Shown piece after piece: positions 9,809 through 22,156 of a DNA stretch of 64,000 nt (position 1 is the stretch's first letter; each line of letters opens with the position of its first letter). The position numbers and the translations under genes are program-made. The notes beneath the pieces are model-generated. The model was not told the origin of the DNA. It searched no databases and saw only the letters and a list, made by a program, of their open reading frames with translations. The DNA is taken from assembly GCF_002878395.1 (NCBI RefSeq), contig NC_061114.1, positions 160,713,433 to 160,777,432 of the forward strand, read 5' to 3'. This DNA is from Capsicum annuum. Lineage: Eukaryota > Streptophyta > Magnoliopsida > Solanales > Solanaceae.

Positions 9809-12780
9809 AATGAACGTGTCAAGATGAGATAAAAATTATGAATAAAGAGATGCTCATGAATGATTGGATAAATGTCACATCTCACCTCTATGGAAGATTT
9901 GAAAAAAATAAAGAAAATTTTATTTTGACATAAACGGTCATTGATCGTGTACTTATAGTATGCCATAAATAGTTTGATATGTTATCATGAATTATCAAAG
10001 GTTAAGAGCAAGAAATAAGTTTTGCCTATATAATGTTTTAAGATTATGACCGTACTTATATAATTTTCTCCTTCAAAGAGATGTATGAGTGGTGTGTGAA
10101 ATATGTGTAGTACACGAAATTAATTGAGAGTTTCAAAAGAGCTTAAGTTTTACTATCTGGAGGAGAGAAATTGTTCATAATATTGGGATTGTAGTAAGTC
10201 TCAAAAGAAACTTATTAAGTTTCAGCGACATTCGCAAAAAATAAATTATATTGAGGCTATAAATAATGAAAAGATGTTATATCTTCATTTTGCTACAACA
10301 GAAGCGGGTTATGAATATTTATGTAAAAAGTTACCCGATTTTTTTCTCCTATTTTTAATATACAAATATAAGTATGATGACAGAATCACATGCAATAGTA
10401 AATTAAAAGTTTACTGAAATAAATATTAGTTGGCATGACGATTGATCATCCCGGTTCAAATGTGATGCAAAAATAATTGGGAATTCATGTGGTTATATAT
10501 TGAAGAAATAGAAAGTTCTTCACGAATTTTCCTGTACTGCTCTTTCTCACAATGAATTGATCATTGTACCAGCTACGATTGGAATTATATTTTCTAAATT
10601 TTTATAACATATAAAAAGTTAAATATGGGCCTGCTCGCCTGCCATGTCGATCAATTACTATTATATAGTTTAATAGATGCATCTATGATATGGTCATATG
10701 TGCTTTTTTTATTAACTTGCAATTTAACTTTTGCAAAGTTGTTTCCTCGAATTATTAAATTAAGAGCACAGTTTCAATCATAAATTATGTTGATAGTGCT
10801 GGTTGATTTAGTAAAAATTATATGCTTCCAATTCTAGCTAAATCATTGATTATGAGAACAAATCTCCCAAATGAAATTTGGTATGAGATGTGTCATTTAA
10901 AATATAACAACATTCATATGCATAAAGCCAACTAGGCTCCCCTATCACTATTAGTTCAAGGTCAAGAACCAAATAATTTTCATTTAAAAATTTAAATGTG
11001 CGGCATATAATGAAATTGTTTCATCACAATGTACAAATATAAATTTCAAGATGTGGTTGGGGTAAATGTTAGATTTTCTAACATTAGGGGGAGAATGATT
11101 AACAGCTGAAAATTATGTATGAAATGAATTATCTAGATCCTCATAAAAAAATATGTGTGAACTTGAAGTTCAAGAGATAATTCATTTGCAAAATATTACA
11201 AAATAATTGTTGGATGTGTTTGCTGACTCTATATGATAATTCAACTGTAAAATAGTTCAATGAAAAGTCCATAAAAGAATAGAGTCTGTGGAACTCCTGA
11301 AGCGTGATTGACCAATTAATTCCAAAGGTAAAACTTCTTGAAGAAGAAAAATAAGCAAATGATCAAGATGGTCATGATAGTGAGGCAAGTGCTTTTAAAG
11401 AGCACTGACATAACACGTCATAAAACCTTGACAAATGTTTAAGTACCTGAATATTAATGAATATGAAGAGATCTTCATAAGTTATGTCTTATTGGAACCG
11501 ATATCAAACAATCATCGATGATATCTTTGATATAATATAGAGCTCAATATTATAAATAATATCGAGGATCTTGAATACAAATCTGTCAAAGAAATATGGA
11601 CAAATAAACTATTGGCCGAATAAAAGTATGTAATTCAAGTAATTTGTTTCACTTTAAAAATGAATATTTGAACTCATAATCCAAAGAACAAAGGTATAAT
11701 ATCAGTGGAGTATAAATGATTTACTATGCGAAAGTAAAATTCTTAAGATATAAAGTATGACTTGTGCCTTTGGGTATAAAGGTTTCACAAAATTCCTGGC
11801 GTTATTAAAGGAGAATTATTCTCCTCTAATAGATTAAATGAGGTCTATTTTAGTCTAATAATATTGAAAAGCTTGAATATGTATAATAAATTATTGTCAT
11901 GTCTAGCTAGATGACAATAATTATATGAAAATCCTTGGAGGATTTAAAAGCGATTCCACTAAATGCCCCAATGATTATAAGATCGGTTATCTTGAAAACA
12001 GATCAATTTTGATATCATGAAAATGTTGATAATTACCATATTTTAGTGCAGTTGGTGCATTTATGAATAACGGAGCATCATTTATAAGAGTAAAGTGATG
12101 TTTTAATCGATGTGAGTATAATACATATGCTGCACTCTTTTTTCCTTAGCTGAGGTTTTATTCCACAGGGTTTTCCTGGCAAGGTTTTTAATGAGGCAAC
12201 TAAGAATGTGTATTGCTAGATGTGTACTCCGAGTGTTTGACAAATAAAATATTTTTCCATTGATGAACATACATTGAAAAGGTATTTATCTGATCCACAT
12301 GAAATTCAATCTCAGATTAGCTATTTACTTATATATGGAGATACAACCACATCATGGCATTCAGTGAAGTATATAACAGCTGTCTCTTCTTTAAATCATG
12401 TTGAGATAATTGCTATTTATAAAGTAAGCTGAGAATATGTGTGGTTGAGATCCATGATACATCTCATTCGAGGAAAATGGTGGTTTGGAATGTGATAATA
12501 TGCCTACAATTTTATATGAAGACAATGCAACATGCAGAGTGTAATTAAAGGGAGGATTCATAAAATGAGAGAGAACGAAGCTCATTTCGCCAAAACTTTT
12601 CTACATATATGAGCTCCAGAAGAATGGTGATATCAAGGTGCGACAGATTCGTTCAAGTGATAATATTTCTAATTTATTCACCAAGTTTCTATCAACTACA
12701 ACTTTTGAGAAGATGGTGCACAACATTGGAATGTTGAGATTTTAGTCATTCAATTGAATTTTTATCAGGGAGAGTAAAAT
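9809..12780 (+). pseudogene. Copia pol remnant, copy 1 (integrase to RNase H)
   Basis: Recognisable pieces in order are as follows. A GAG-pre-integrase-like stretch lies at about 10200-10560 (ends near SHNELIIVPATIG). An integrase core fragment lies at about 10650-10790 (TCNLTFAKL, IIKLRAQF). Reverse-transcriptase remains lie at about 11640-12080. RNase H lies at about 12350-12480 (WHSVKYITAVSSLNHVEII, EYVWLRSMI), and the typical copia C-terminus (GDIKVRQIRSSDNISNLFTK, then FEKMVHNIGM) at about 12625-12735. Stops and frameshifts are frequent, so no product is expected. A near-identical second copy lies at 24124-27100. Confidence 0.75.
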
Positions 12781-12932
12781 ATGCATTGTACTCTTTTTTT
12801 CTTAACCAAGGTTTTGTCCCAATTGGGTTTTCCTGATAAGGTTTTTAATGAGGCAACATTAAAGGTGTATTACAATATGAGCGTACTTTTTTTCCTTCAC
12901 TAAGGTTTTTCTCATTGGGTTTTCCTAGTAAG

Positions 12933-13379
12933 ATTTAGCACATAGGGATGCTATAGAGGTGAGTCTCCTACAAAGGGCCACGTGGGTCCCGCTAGGTCTC
13001 AAAATATGATGCAAATAAGCATGACCTAAAGGCTGACCTACGCTGAGGTTTACTAACAAGGCTGTTCGGAGGAGCGTATGGTCGATAGTGGATTGCTTTA
13101 GCTGTCCACCTACTCCATACAACCCAACGGCTCCCCCTCCTAAAATAAGGGTGACTCAACTATAGGTCGTGTACACACGTGTACTACATATGCCAGATAT
13201 AAAGCGGTAACACATAAAGTAAAAACTGTAAATAAAGAGCATGTAGGCACTCAACAATGATAAACAATAACACAAAACAGCGCGAACAAAATGTCTATGC
13301 ACCTGTAGTGTCAAACTAAGCCGATACAACTCCAAAATAAGCTCAAATTCTGAAAAATTCCCAGCAGAGTTGCCAGAAC
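12933..13379 (-). mobile_element. Ogre leader fragment fused to copia (U1)
   Basis: Matches the leader of the full Ogre copy (about 21673-22156) and ends with the PBS next to LTR2 (reverse complement TGGCAACTCTGCTGGGAA, about 13358-13377). On its left it joins copia DNA directly. It lacks about 37 bp that are present in the two other copies (after GTACTAC, before GCCAGATATAAA). The frame at 12925-13122 is not gag and is probably non-coding. Confidence 0.75.
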
Positions 13380-15347
13380 TGTCACACCCCCTTTTTAACT
13401 TCGAAAGATTTTAATTTTAAAGTTCGAAAGGGTTTTATTATCAAAGTGACAAAAAGATTGAAAATTTATTTCGAAAAAGAATTGTTTACATATTTTATTC
13501 AGAGTCACCACTTGACATAATTCGGTGTGCCAAGTCACCCACCTTTGAAAGATTCTTTTCAAAATAATTTGACTCTTTAAAATGGTTTGCGAGCAGAGAT
13601 TCCAGCTAAGGAATTCTGTTGACTGAGGGGAAGGTGTTAGGCACCCCTCGATCTCGTGGTTCGACCACGGTCGCTTGGTAGAGTGTATCATCTAATTTGA
13701 CACTACAAAGGTACAAACCACACAAAAATATGTAAAACAATCAATCAAACAAACAAAACAAAACGAATCAAAAATATAGTGTCCAGTCCGAGTTATACAG
13801 TCCCAAAATAGAAAAATACGGAAATGTAAATCCTGTTCTAAACTAATCCTAGACTAAGATCCAATGCCTTATCGATGCCTCGGGCCTTCATCACGAATAT
13901 CCTCCAAGTACAAAATACTTCGAGGCATCCCCCGGATAAAATAATACAAGTACTTCGAGGCATTCCCCGGCCAAATGATACAAGTGATCCCAAAGCGATA
14001 AAGCCAAAAACCATTCAATCATACAGTTTAAATATTCAACAAACCATAATTCCTAAATTTTCCTACCCATAACGTTTGCCTATTTTTTGCTTCGACCTAA
14101 AACATAACACTATCGAGTTCTATTAACATCCATTTCAACTCAAACGGCCAATTTTAATTGTCAAACGAGTCACCATTTCACCATGCAAATCATAATCAAG
14201 GGAGCCAACCACGAATCAAAATAAACACGTATTCATCACCAACAAGGATCAAACAGACACACGATATTCTATTCAAGACACTGAATATAATAAACAATGA
14301 AATAGAAAGATGAAAGTAGTAGAATTGGACCTCAATTGAAGCTTTTATTATGCCAAATTATGTGACCAAAAGTTGAGACCGCATTCGAAAACCTCAATCG
14401 AACCCCAATACGGACTAATTTCCAACCTTGATCAACTCTACTGTTTTGCCGACCGGAACCAGAATCAAATTCGAGGAAGATCCAGACCCGTTTGCGTTAT
14501 TTTTGGTCGAAATCTATACTAGATTTATTGTCAAAACTCTGGCATAATCTGGACTCCGAAAATAGACCTTTCTTCATCTCCCTCTGATTTTTCTCTTCTT
14601 TCTATAGTGCCTACATGTATATGGCTCTCTTCTATTCTACGATCCTCTCTTCTGTCTCGCCGTTTCTCTCGATTACTCCAATCACACCCTCAGCTCTCCA
14701 TTTTCAGTGTGTGTAGTGTTCTTTCTGTTTAATAAATAAAGAAAAATGGGGAGGGTGTGAGGTTGTGTTCAGCATGAGTATGAGTGTTAATCCATGTGTA
14801 TGGCAGTAAGGTATGTGATTTATGTGTAAATAGGCAAAGAAAAATGGAGTCTATGGTGGTCTGTGTATCAGTGAGGATGACGGTGAGAATTATGTGTTCA
14901 AAGTTGTTAGGATTTTTTTTGTGTCTATGGCGTGATCTGTGTGTTTTCCCGTGGATGAGAGTATCTGTGAAGGAATTCTCCCTGGTGAGTATTTATATCG
15001 CCATTATGATAAATAAAAAAATGGAATTAGTCAATGGAAATTGAGGAATTTGTTAGTGTGTGTCCTTGTTTTTAGTGGGTCCCTCTCTATTTTATTGTGA
15101 TTTAGTTAAAAAGAATCCCCAAAACGTGAGGGGCATGGTGATGCATGGGTATAGGGGTGTGGGGTGGTGAGGTGTCCGCCTTTTATTGGAGAGGTTGTTA
15201 GGATAGGATTTAAACAAAAATAAAATTTTATAAGGGTTGTTATTTTTGTATTTTTGTGGGGTATAATCACATGGATGAGGGTGTGTGGTAAGGTGGGCTA
15301 AAAATGAATAAAATTGGACTTGGGAGGGACAAAATTAGGTGTCTACA
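13380..15347 (-). repeat. Ogre LTR2 (3' LTR of the full copy)
   Basis: 1968 bp, TGTCACACCCC to GTGTCTACA. It is followed at 15348-15365 by ACATGCCCCCTTTGAATG, whose reverse complement gives a short polypurine tract (AAAGGGGG) next to the LTR start TGTAGACACC. That places the 3' end of the minus-strand element here. It carries the same internal box at 13627-13647. Confidence 0.85.
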
Positions 15348-15687
15348 ACATGCCCCCTTTGAATGTAAACATGAAGTGTTTTCAGACAAAGAAGTAGACA
15401 ACGAGATAAAATTTTGTCCTGACCATTATTAAAAAGGAATGAAACAGAAGGAAGGAGGGCAACCAAGTCTTGACTGTGGACATCATACTCATCCCTAGTT
15501 ATGAGAGAATCAAGTCATAGATATCCCTAAGGACTGAAAGAAGAGGGACTATACCGAGTTGGAGAGTCAAGCGAGGTTCTGTCGAGGTTCCGGTCCGCGG
15601 CTTTGTCATTACATCAAAAACAAAAATTACAAGTTAAAACATAAATGAAATTACAAAAGTCCTATCTATACGACTTCTTTTGGACTT

Positions 15688-16075
15688 TTGAGTTTCATCA
15701 CCCTATTCTTCAAGTGGGCTCCTGACTTGCTGTTTTTCAATCTGTTGACTTTCAATTTCTTCGCCTTGTTGCTTGACTTTTAACTTCTTCACCTTATTGC
15801 TTGACTTTTAATCTTTTAACCTTGTTACTTGAATATCAATTTCATCATCCTGTTCTTCAGGTGGGGTCCTGACTTTCCATTTCATCACCCTGTTCTTTAG
15901 GCGGGTTCCTAACTTTCAATTTCATCACCCTGTTCTTCAGGCGGGCTCCTGACTTACAATTTTATCACCTTGTTCTTCAGGAGAGCTCCTGACTTTCAAT
16001 TTCATCACCCTATTCTTCAGGCGAGCTCCTGACTTTTAATTTTATCACCCTGTTCTTCAGGTGGGCTCCTAAAAC
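15688..16075 (-). repeat. 40-bp tandem repeats in the Ogre 3' region
   Basis: The unit TTTCATCACCCTGTTCTTCA + GGCGGGCTCCTGACTTTCAA (40 bp) recurs about six times from about 15840 to 16075. More degenerate copies (CACCTTATTGCTTGACTTTT) run back to about 15690. There is no coding potential. Variable tandem repeats between the coding region and the 3' LTR are known from Ogre elements. Confidence 0.8.
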
Positions 16076-16149
16076 CAAAATCAAAACTAAAACAAAAATT
16101 ATCCCAAACGAAGATTATGATAAAGAAAGATTTCATTCATTCATTTTTT

Positions 16150-16345
16150 GTTGAAATTAATGTCCCATTTTCCAGGAGGGTCCTGAACATAAAGTAAATC
16201 CCCATTTTTCAGAAGGGTTCTGAACATAAAATAAAATTCCATTTTCCAGGAGGGTCCTGAAAAAAAAGTAAAATCCCATTTTCCAGGAGGGTCCTGAACA
16301 AAAAGTAAAATTTCATTTTTCAGGAGGGTCCCGAATAGAAAGTAA
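16150..16345 (-). repeat. 37-39-bp tandem repeats in the Ogre 3' region
   Basis: Five copies of CCCATTTTCCAGGAGGGTCC followed by TGAACATAAAGTAAAAT. The 75-codon open frame on the minus strand here (16141-16368) is a by-product of the repeat and not a gene. Confidence 0.8.
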
Positions 16346-16379
16346 AGGTCCCTGAGATATGCTTTCACAATGATAGCTG

Positions 16380-17077
16380 AATTTACTGAACAAAAACTTT
16401 TGCCCCTGTTTTATCAAAAAAAATTTGCCAGTTAACTTAGTGGTGGCTTGCAGCACTTGGCTTCCCAGGCATCTTCTCCAGCACCCATTTCTTTCATCTT
16501 TGTTTCAGATCACTAACACTTGCCCATGTCTTGTTGCGTCATTGACCCAGACCAGATCGCGGAAATGACTTTGACTCAAACCCTGAGCTTCTACTTCACC
16601 ATGCCTCTGACCTTTTGGCATCTGATACTCCCATGAATTCAGTAACCGGCCGGTTGATAGACTACTTTTGCCTTTCTTTGAATTATGATCATGTTCCTCT
16701 CACGTGTTGTCTTGGCTTTTTCTCATATAATTAGGAAGATTGGTAGCAAGTTTTTAAATTCTTTCTCGCTTATTTTCACATAGAAAAGACTCAAACATTG
16801 TAAAAAAATGATAGTGACCTTTTTTTGATAAGACACAAAAGGACAAAATATAAATGTGTAAATGAAAGAAAAGAGTAATGTCCCTCTTTTTAACAAAGAA
16901 TAAAACTTATCTGAAGATGGCAACCAACTCCAATGACTATGACATGCACTTTGGATTAAGCTGTCTGATCTTCCCATCCAAACTTCCCATTTGTTGTTGA
17001 GTTTGTGCCTTTGTCGTAGCTACTTCTTCAAACCCATTAGATTCATATTTCTCATTCTATTAATGATATCTTGAAGG
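16380..17077 (-). other. Ogre internal DNA without recognisable genes
   Basis: Single-copy-looking sequence inside the element between two tandem arrays. No retroviral domain was found on either strand. A short frame at 16723-16977 (-) has no recognisable motif. Confidence 0.5.
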
Positions 17078-17335
17078 ATTTTCACCAATAAATCTCCTTC
17101 CTTTTCACTTTTTTCTCGAACTCGCCATCACCTTACGGTGCCTATGGGGTTTTCACCAATAATACTCTCTCATTTCTTATCTCTCTCAATTCACCATCGC
17201 CTTATGGTGCCCATGAGGGTTTTCACCAATAAGACTCTCTCATTTTATTTGTCTCAACTCACTATCGCCTTATGGTGCCCGCAAGGGTTTTCACCAATAA
17301 GACTTTCTGATTTTCATTTCTCTCCTAATTTTTAT
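17078..17335 (-). repeat. ~70-bp tandem repeats in the Ogre 3' region
   Basis: About four copies of a unit starting GGTTTTCACCAATAAGACTC and ending CGCCTTATGGTGCCCATGAG. The open frame at 17138-17449 (+) runs through the repeats and is considered spurious. Confidence 0.75.
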
Positions 17336-17614
17336 GCTGAGGAAGATAAGTATTTCCCAAAATGCGTCATCACATCCATTGTATGCTTAGCCTTAACATT
17401 CTCAAAGATTGATATGAAGGTCTTTCTTTGGTCATCACTTGGCTTTTGAATAGGGTTAGAAAGAAAAGATGGCATGAGGCCCAAACGACATTTGATGTGG
17501 GGTAAGACTTACAACTTTTGGAATCGACTCAAACTACAAGAATTAACTCATGCCTCAGTTTTTTTTGACTGGGCAATACTAAATTGTTTATTTGGTTGGA
17601 CCGAGACTAGAGTA

Positions 17615-17890
17615 GGGCAACCTACATATCTCATCCCCGAAAGAGGAGAATCAGGTCACGCGTAGTTCTGGCAGCTTGTTCTTTTGGTTGATTCTAACTT
17701 CTTCTTTTTCTCTTTTATTGACTCTTTTTCTCTTCGAAACTTTCTGACTCTATTTTTCTGGACACTCTTCTCTTTACTTTCTTTTTTATCATATTTTTTT
17801 CTTCTTTTCCTTCTCTTTTTTTTCTGAAATTTTTCTGACTCTATTTTTTCACTCGACACTTTTTCTTGAACTTTGCTGACTCTATCTTGA
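17615..17890 (-). repeat. Conserved Ogre motif (copy 1) and pyrimidine-rich tract
   Basis: 17615-17669 carries CAACCTACATATCTCATCCC, CGAAAGAGGAGAATCAGG and GCGTAGTTC, also found at 20681-20733 and 21069-21122. It is followed at about 17690-17880 by a T/C-rich tract with repeated TTTCTGACTCTATTTTT. On the element's own strand this tract is purine-rich. Confidence 0.65.
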
Positions 17891-18682
17891 TTCTAAAAGA
17901 GGGGTATGAAAGAAAATAACACTAAGTCTCAAACGGGGTAAACAAAGGATGACACAATGTTTGGATAGCAAAATGAAATGCCTTCATCATATCAATTCTT
18001 GAGAATGCAAGTACATAACATGCAATTGGAAAATGGGAGATAAAGATCATGTGTGACACTTTAACAACACTAACTTAAACTGAACATGTATGCTACTTCT
18101 TCTTCTTCTATACTTTTCCAACATACAACACCACCTTTGTTATGCATTCCTCACATCGAATGATTCATGTTTTTATCGAGCTGATTTCTTTTTATTCCTC
18201 TTGATATAGGATCCCACAACCATTGTTTGACCTAATTGAGATATGTCTTTCAATTGATGGCCGAGTTATTCTTGTGATTCCTTAAATATTTGTCTTAATT
18301 TTCAGAAAAGGCTTCAACTTATCACCAAATATCTCAGCACTCTATCTATTTTCTTAGATGTTTCTTCCGACCTTATCCCTCTAATTCCATGTTCATGCTT
18401 AAACTGGCTTTTAAGATCTAGATAAAAATTTCACTAGCATGTCATATCACTAGAGTCAACATAAAATGTACTATGTTTAAAACACAAAGAAAAATGGGAC
18501 ATTTCATTTAGTTAAAACAAAAGATAGAAGGGTTTGAACATAAATGACAAAAGGACTAAACAAGATAGATCCTGAACTACAACCCTGAAATAATTCGAAC
18601 AACAAAAAATAAAACAAAATATGCTACTAGACCTCTTTCTAGTAGGGAGAGGGGTGATTTCTCAATTGCTCAGCCTGACCTC

Positions 18683-20523
18683 TTAGCCTCTGGTTTGCAT
18701 ATCAGCAGGACTAGAGCTTTCCTCACTATCAATATTCTGCACCATAATTGATTTATCTTGAACCATCTTTTCTGTTTCTCTTTTCAAGGCACGAAAATCT
18801 TCAATACTATGAACCTGAACATTAGAATGATATGCGTATTGTACATTGGATCAAAATTTCTTGAATGTGGGTTAGGAGTATTCCCAAGGAGAGGAGTGAT
18901 TATACCTCACTATACTAATCTCTGAAATAAACTAGCATATGACTCTTCGATTGGTGTGAAACTATCCATACACTTCTGTCTCATTTTATTATTTGGCTTA
19001 AGTTAAAAACCAGGCCTAGAAGGGCTTCGGCATGTATGTGGAGTTAGAGGATGACTCGGCAGAGTTGGCACGTGCCAGTGTGGGTAAGATGGGGGTTGAA
19101 CATATGGTTACGCATTATACACTTGATATAGAGATGAGGGAATGTAATATAATGGATTTTGGGAAAGATTCTGTGGAGCTTGGGCATAAACTTGGGTTTG
19201 AACCTGTAGGTAATGATGGTGTGGTCCTGTCGCCCGTGCCTGTTGTCCAACTACAATGGCAGATGCATCTTCCTCATTCTTCTTTCCTCCAACACTTCCC
19301 AAACATTTTTGAAATGGTTGAGTAGTCGCTTTCAATGTTGCAAAACTCATAATGTGACCGGTCTTAATTCCATCCTCGATCATCTCCCCCATTTTGAAGA
19401 CCTCAATAAATGGCTTTCCTAATACTGGTAAAAAGTGTTGATAATATGTTTCATCCTGTGTTTGAATAAACGCCTCCACTACCTGACTTTCTTTCATTGG
19501 CGGTTTCACCCTAGCAGCTTGTTCACGCCATCTTATTGCATACTCTCTGAAAGTTTTAGTACTTTTTTTTTTCATATTAGTTAGGGATTTATCATCAGGA
19601 ATCAACTCCATATTGTATTAAAATTGTTTCATAAATTCATTATCCAGGTCATCCCAGCTATTCCACTTATCGATATCTTGGTCAACAAACCATTCTGAAG
19701 CTAGACCTGAAAGACTCTCACCAAAATATGCCATGAGTAATTCTTCCTTCCCTCCAGCGGTCCTCAGCTGGTTGCAGTAACATCTCAAATGTGCTACAGG
19801 ATCGCCATGTCCATCATACTTCTCACGCTTTGGCATTTTAAAACCAAGAGGAAGATGTAAACCTAGAAACATGCACAGATCTTTATATGAGACACTTTTA
19901 TACCCCCCAAGTCCTTGCAAGTTTTTCATAGTCAGTTCCAAACTTCTTAATTTTCTGGTCATTTCCTCTTGTTCTTCTGTCCTAACAGGCTTCTCAGTAT
20001 TAGGAGGAAATTCAAGCGGTTGAGTGTAGTTGTAAGGACCAGTTGACTTAAATATGGTCTCGAGAGCATAATGCTGATCACTAAAAATATTCAATACAGG
20101 GTCGGTTGTAGAGTTCGGAATCACTATCATTGGATTGACATTAAAAGTAGGAGCTTTAGACGGGAGTGGGGCTGTAAAAGCATGAATAGCAGGCGAAGCC
20201 GAGCATGTGGTAATTTTGTATGGAAGAGTGAGGAAATGAATATTGGAAGTATTTGGATACTGTTTCCCTGGAGTAGGTCCTGATGCATATTGTGGCGTGT
20301 CGACAAAAATAGAGAATTGTGCATGTGACATTGGAGGTAAACTAGAAAGATATTCCAGATTATCAGCGGGAAATGGAGGAGACAGCAACCCATTAGCCCA
20401 AGCTCGATGCATTTCTATTATTTGCTGCCTTAATTTCTAAATCTCTTCATTAGCTCCTACATTCTCATTCCCTGAACTCCTTATATGATTAGTGAAAACA
20501 AACCCGGTATCTTTGTTGGCCAT
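18683..20523 (-). pseudogene. Ogre/Tat gag, broken by nonsense mutations
   Basis: The likely start is the ATG at 20523 (MANKDTGFVFTN). The frame runs to 19108 with in-frame stops TAG at 20437-20439 and TAA at 19618-19620. After 19108 the C-terminal part continues with further stops and a frameshift to about 18683. Retrotransposon-gag core motifs are visible: CNQLRTAGGKEELLMAYF, ASEWFVDQDIDKWNSWDD, and then FREYAIRWREQAARVKPP and QDETYYQHFLPVLGKPF. The C-terminal ESYASLFQRL and NPHSRNFDP phrases are also typical of Tat/Ogre Gag. The protein would form the particle that packages element RNA, but the stops mean only pieces could be made here. There is no CCHC knuckle and no pol downstream. Confidence 0.8.
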
Positions 20524-21672
20524 AACTTTCTCTGTGACTTGGAGAAATATGGAGGACCAGCCAAAATGCCACAAACCAATCACCTTAAACTAACTGGACA
20601 AAAGATAGCAAATGCGTTAGAGTTCAATAATTTTTCAAAACCTCATTTTTTTTCTTGAAAACATTATCGAACCTTAAAAGGGCACCTACGTATCTCACCC
20701 CCAAAAGAGGAGAATCAGGTGTGCGTAGTTCGTGAATTCTTGCCAAAATGGCCAATTAAACTCTTTCTTTTTCTTTTTCTTTTTTCTTGAAACTTTAAAA
20801 GAAAACAACAAATTGTCAAAAGAATCGACGAAAATCTTTTTGAGTTTTTCAGTTTTGAAAATCCCTATACAAAATGAAACCTATGATACCAAAGAAAATC
20901 TTTTTGGGATTTAGATTTTGAATTTCATACGAAACAAAACTTGAACCTATTAAAGGAAAATCTTTTTTGTTGTTTTCTTTTAATGATGTATATGAAACAA
21001 CTAATCTAATTGTAGAGTGAAGAAAATCTTTTTGGATTTTTTGAAATAAGATCCCCGAACTAACAATAGGCTACCTACGTATCTCACATCCCGAAAGAGG
21101 AGAATCAGGGGTGCGTAGTTCGTCCAGATTGGACAATTAATGATTAAATAACAAGCTAGACCCTGACTTAAGAGATACGACCAAAGGAAGACGATGAACC
21201 ACCTAAATAAAATCTTTTAAGTTTTCATTTTGACACTTCACAGAAAAATGACATCAACAACTATGAAAGAAAAATCTTTTTGGTATTTTCGTTATACGAA
21301 TTGTAAAAAATTTCTAACATTTTTTTTTTGCAGTTTTCTTTTATAAAAACTCCTATGAATGAAAAATCTTTTAGAAGTTTTCGAATTGTAAATGCATGCT
21401 AAACGAGATAAAGGAAAATCTTTTTGATGTTTTCAAGAAAATGAGTGCGAAAGGTAAAAGCAATCTTTTTGAATTTTTGAATTGTGAAAAACAAAAGTTA
21501 TAAAAAACCTTAAAAGCTATGAAACTCTTTTTTTCTTTTTGACTCACTTTTTCCTTCTGTTTCCTTTTTTTTTTTTTTCAATTTTCCCTTGACTACACAC
21601 TCTATTTAAATCTAGCATATGCTTTCCCCCAAATCAATAAGTCAAATGACCATATTACCCTTAAAATGCAAC
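20524..21672 (-). repeat. Ogre leader with interspersed AAAATCTTTTT repeats and two conserved motifs
   Basis: Between the PBS-proximal leader and gag, a GAAAATCTTTTTG(G/A)..TTTTC phrase recurs about ten times at irregular 50-100-bp spacing (20800-21480). The CTACGTATCTCA..GAGGAGAATCAGG..GCGTAGTTCG motif occurs at 20681-20733 and 21069-21122. No protein is apparent. It is probably an untranslated leader. Confidence 0.6.
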
Positions 21673-22127
21673 ATTTAGCACATAGGGATGCTTTAGATGT
21701 GAGTCTCCTACAAAGGGCCACGTGGGTCCCGCTAGATCTCAAAATATGATGCAGATAAGCATGACCTAAAGGCTGACCTATGCTGAGGTTTACTAACAAA
21801 GCTGTTCGGGGGAGCGTATGGTCGATAGTGGATTGCTTTAGCTGTCTACCTACTCCATACAACCCAACGGCTCCCCCTCCTAAAATAAGAATGACTTAAC
21901 TATAGGTCGTGTACACACGTGTACTACGTACTTGTTGCAGAAAGAAAGACTCGGGTTATGCACATGATGCCAGATATAAATCGGTAACACATAAAGTAAA
22001 AACTGTAAATAAAGAGCACGTAGGCACTCAACAATGATAAACAATAACACAAAATAATGCAAACAAAATGTCTATGCACCTATAGTGTCAAACTAAGCCG
22101 ATACAACTCCAAAATAAGCTCGAATTC

Positions 22128-22156
22128 TGAAAAATCCCCAGAAGAGTCGCCAAAAT
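22128..22156 (-). promoter_or_regulatory. Ogre primer-binding site
   Basis: The reverse complement next to the 5' LTR reads TTTTGGCGACTCTTCTGGGG. The parallel copies at 13358-13379 and 27710-27730 read TGGC(A/G)ACTCTGCTGGG and TAGCGACTCTGCTGGGG. This is the position and form of a tRNA-complementary PBS. The tRNA species is not assigned. Confidence 0.65.

Larger units (their letters stand above)
6220..12932 (+). mobile_element. Decayed Ty1/copia LTR retrotransposon, interrupted by an Ogre solo LTR
   Basis: The 5' LTR appears to end at about 6467, followed by the primer-binding-like ACACGTTATCAGTACGAG (about 6465-6482) seen in many plant copia elements. The LTR start near 6220 is uncertain. 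A gag zinc-knuckle remnant (GMKGHWARDCH) lies at about 7567-7600. The reading is interrupted at 7835-9803 by an Ogre LTR and resumes at 9809 with pol remnants. It ends at about 12932, where it abuts Ogre leader sequence, so the 3' LTR is missing. The CTCTTTTT..AAGGTTTTGTCCC region at 12785-12930 is the usual stretch between copia pol and the 3' LTR. Confidence 0.75.

Noticed and set aside
9809..12932. Independent second copia insertion as the origin of 24124-27246
   Set aside because: Both copies share the same Ogre flank, CTTGT repeat and breakpoint into Ogre leader, which fits duplication.
12925..13122. Short minus-strand frame repeated at 21602-21862
   Set aside because: It lies in the Ogre leader, differs in length between copies and has no recognisable domain.
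13395..13691. 98-codon minus-strand frame within LTR2
   Set aside because: Inside an LTR; not kept open in the other three LTR copies.
16141..16368. 75-codon repetitive protein on the minus strand
   Set aside because: It follows a 37-39-bp tandem repeat with no family match and no frame-preserving unit length.
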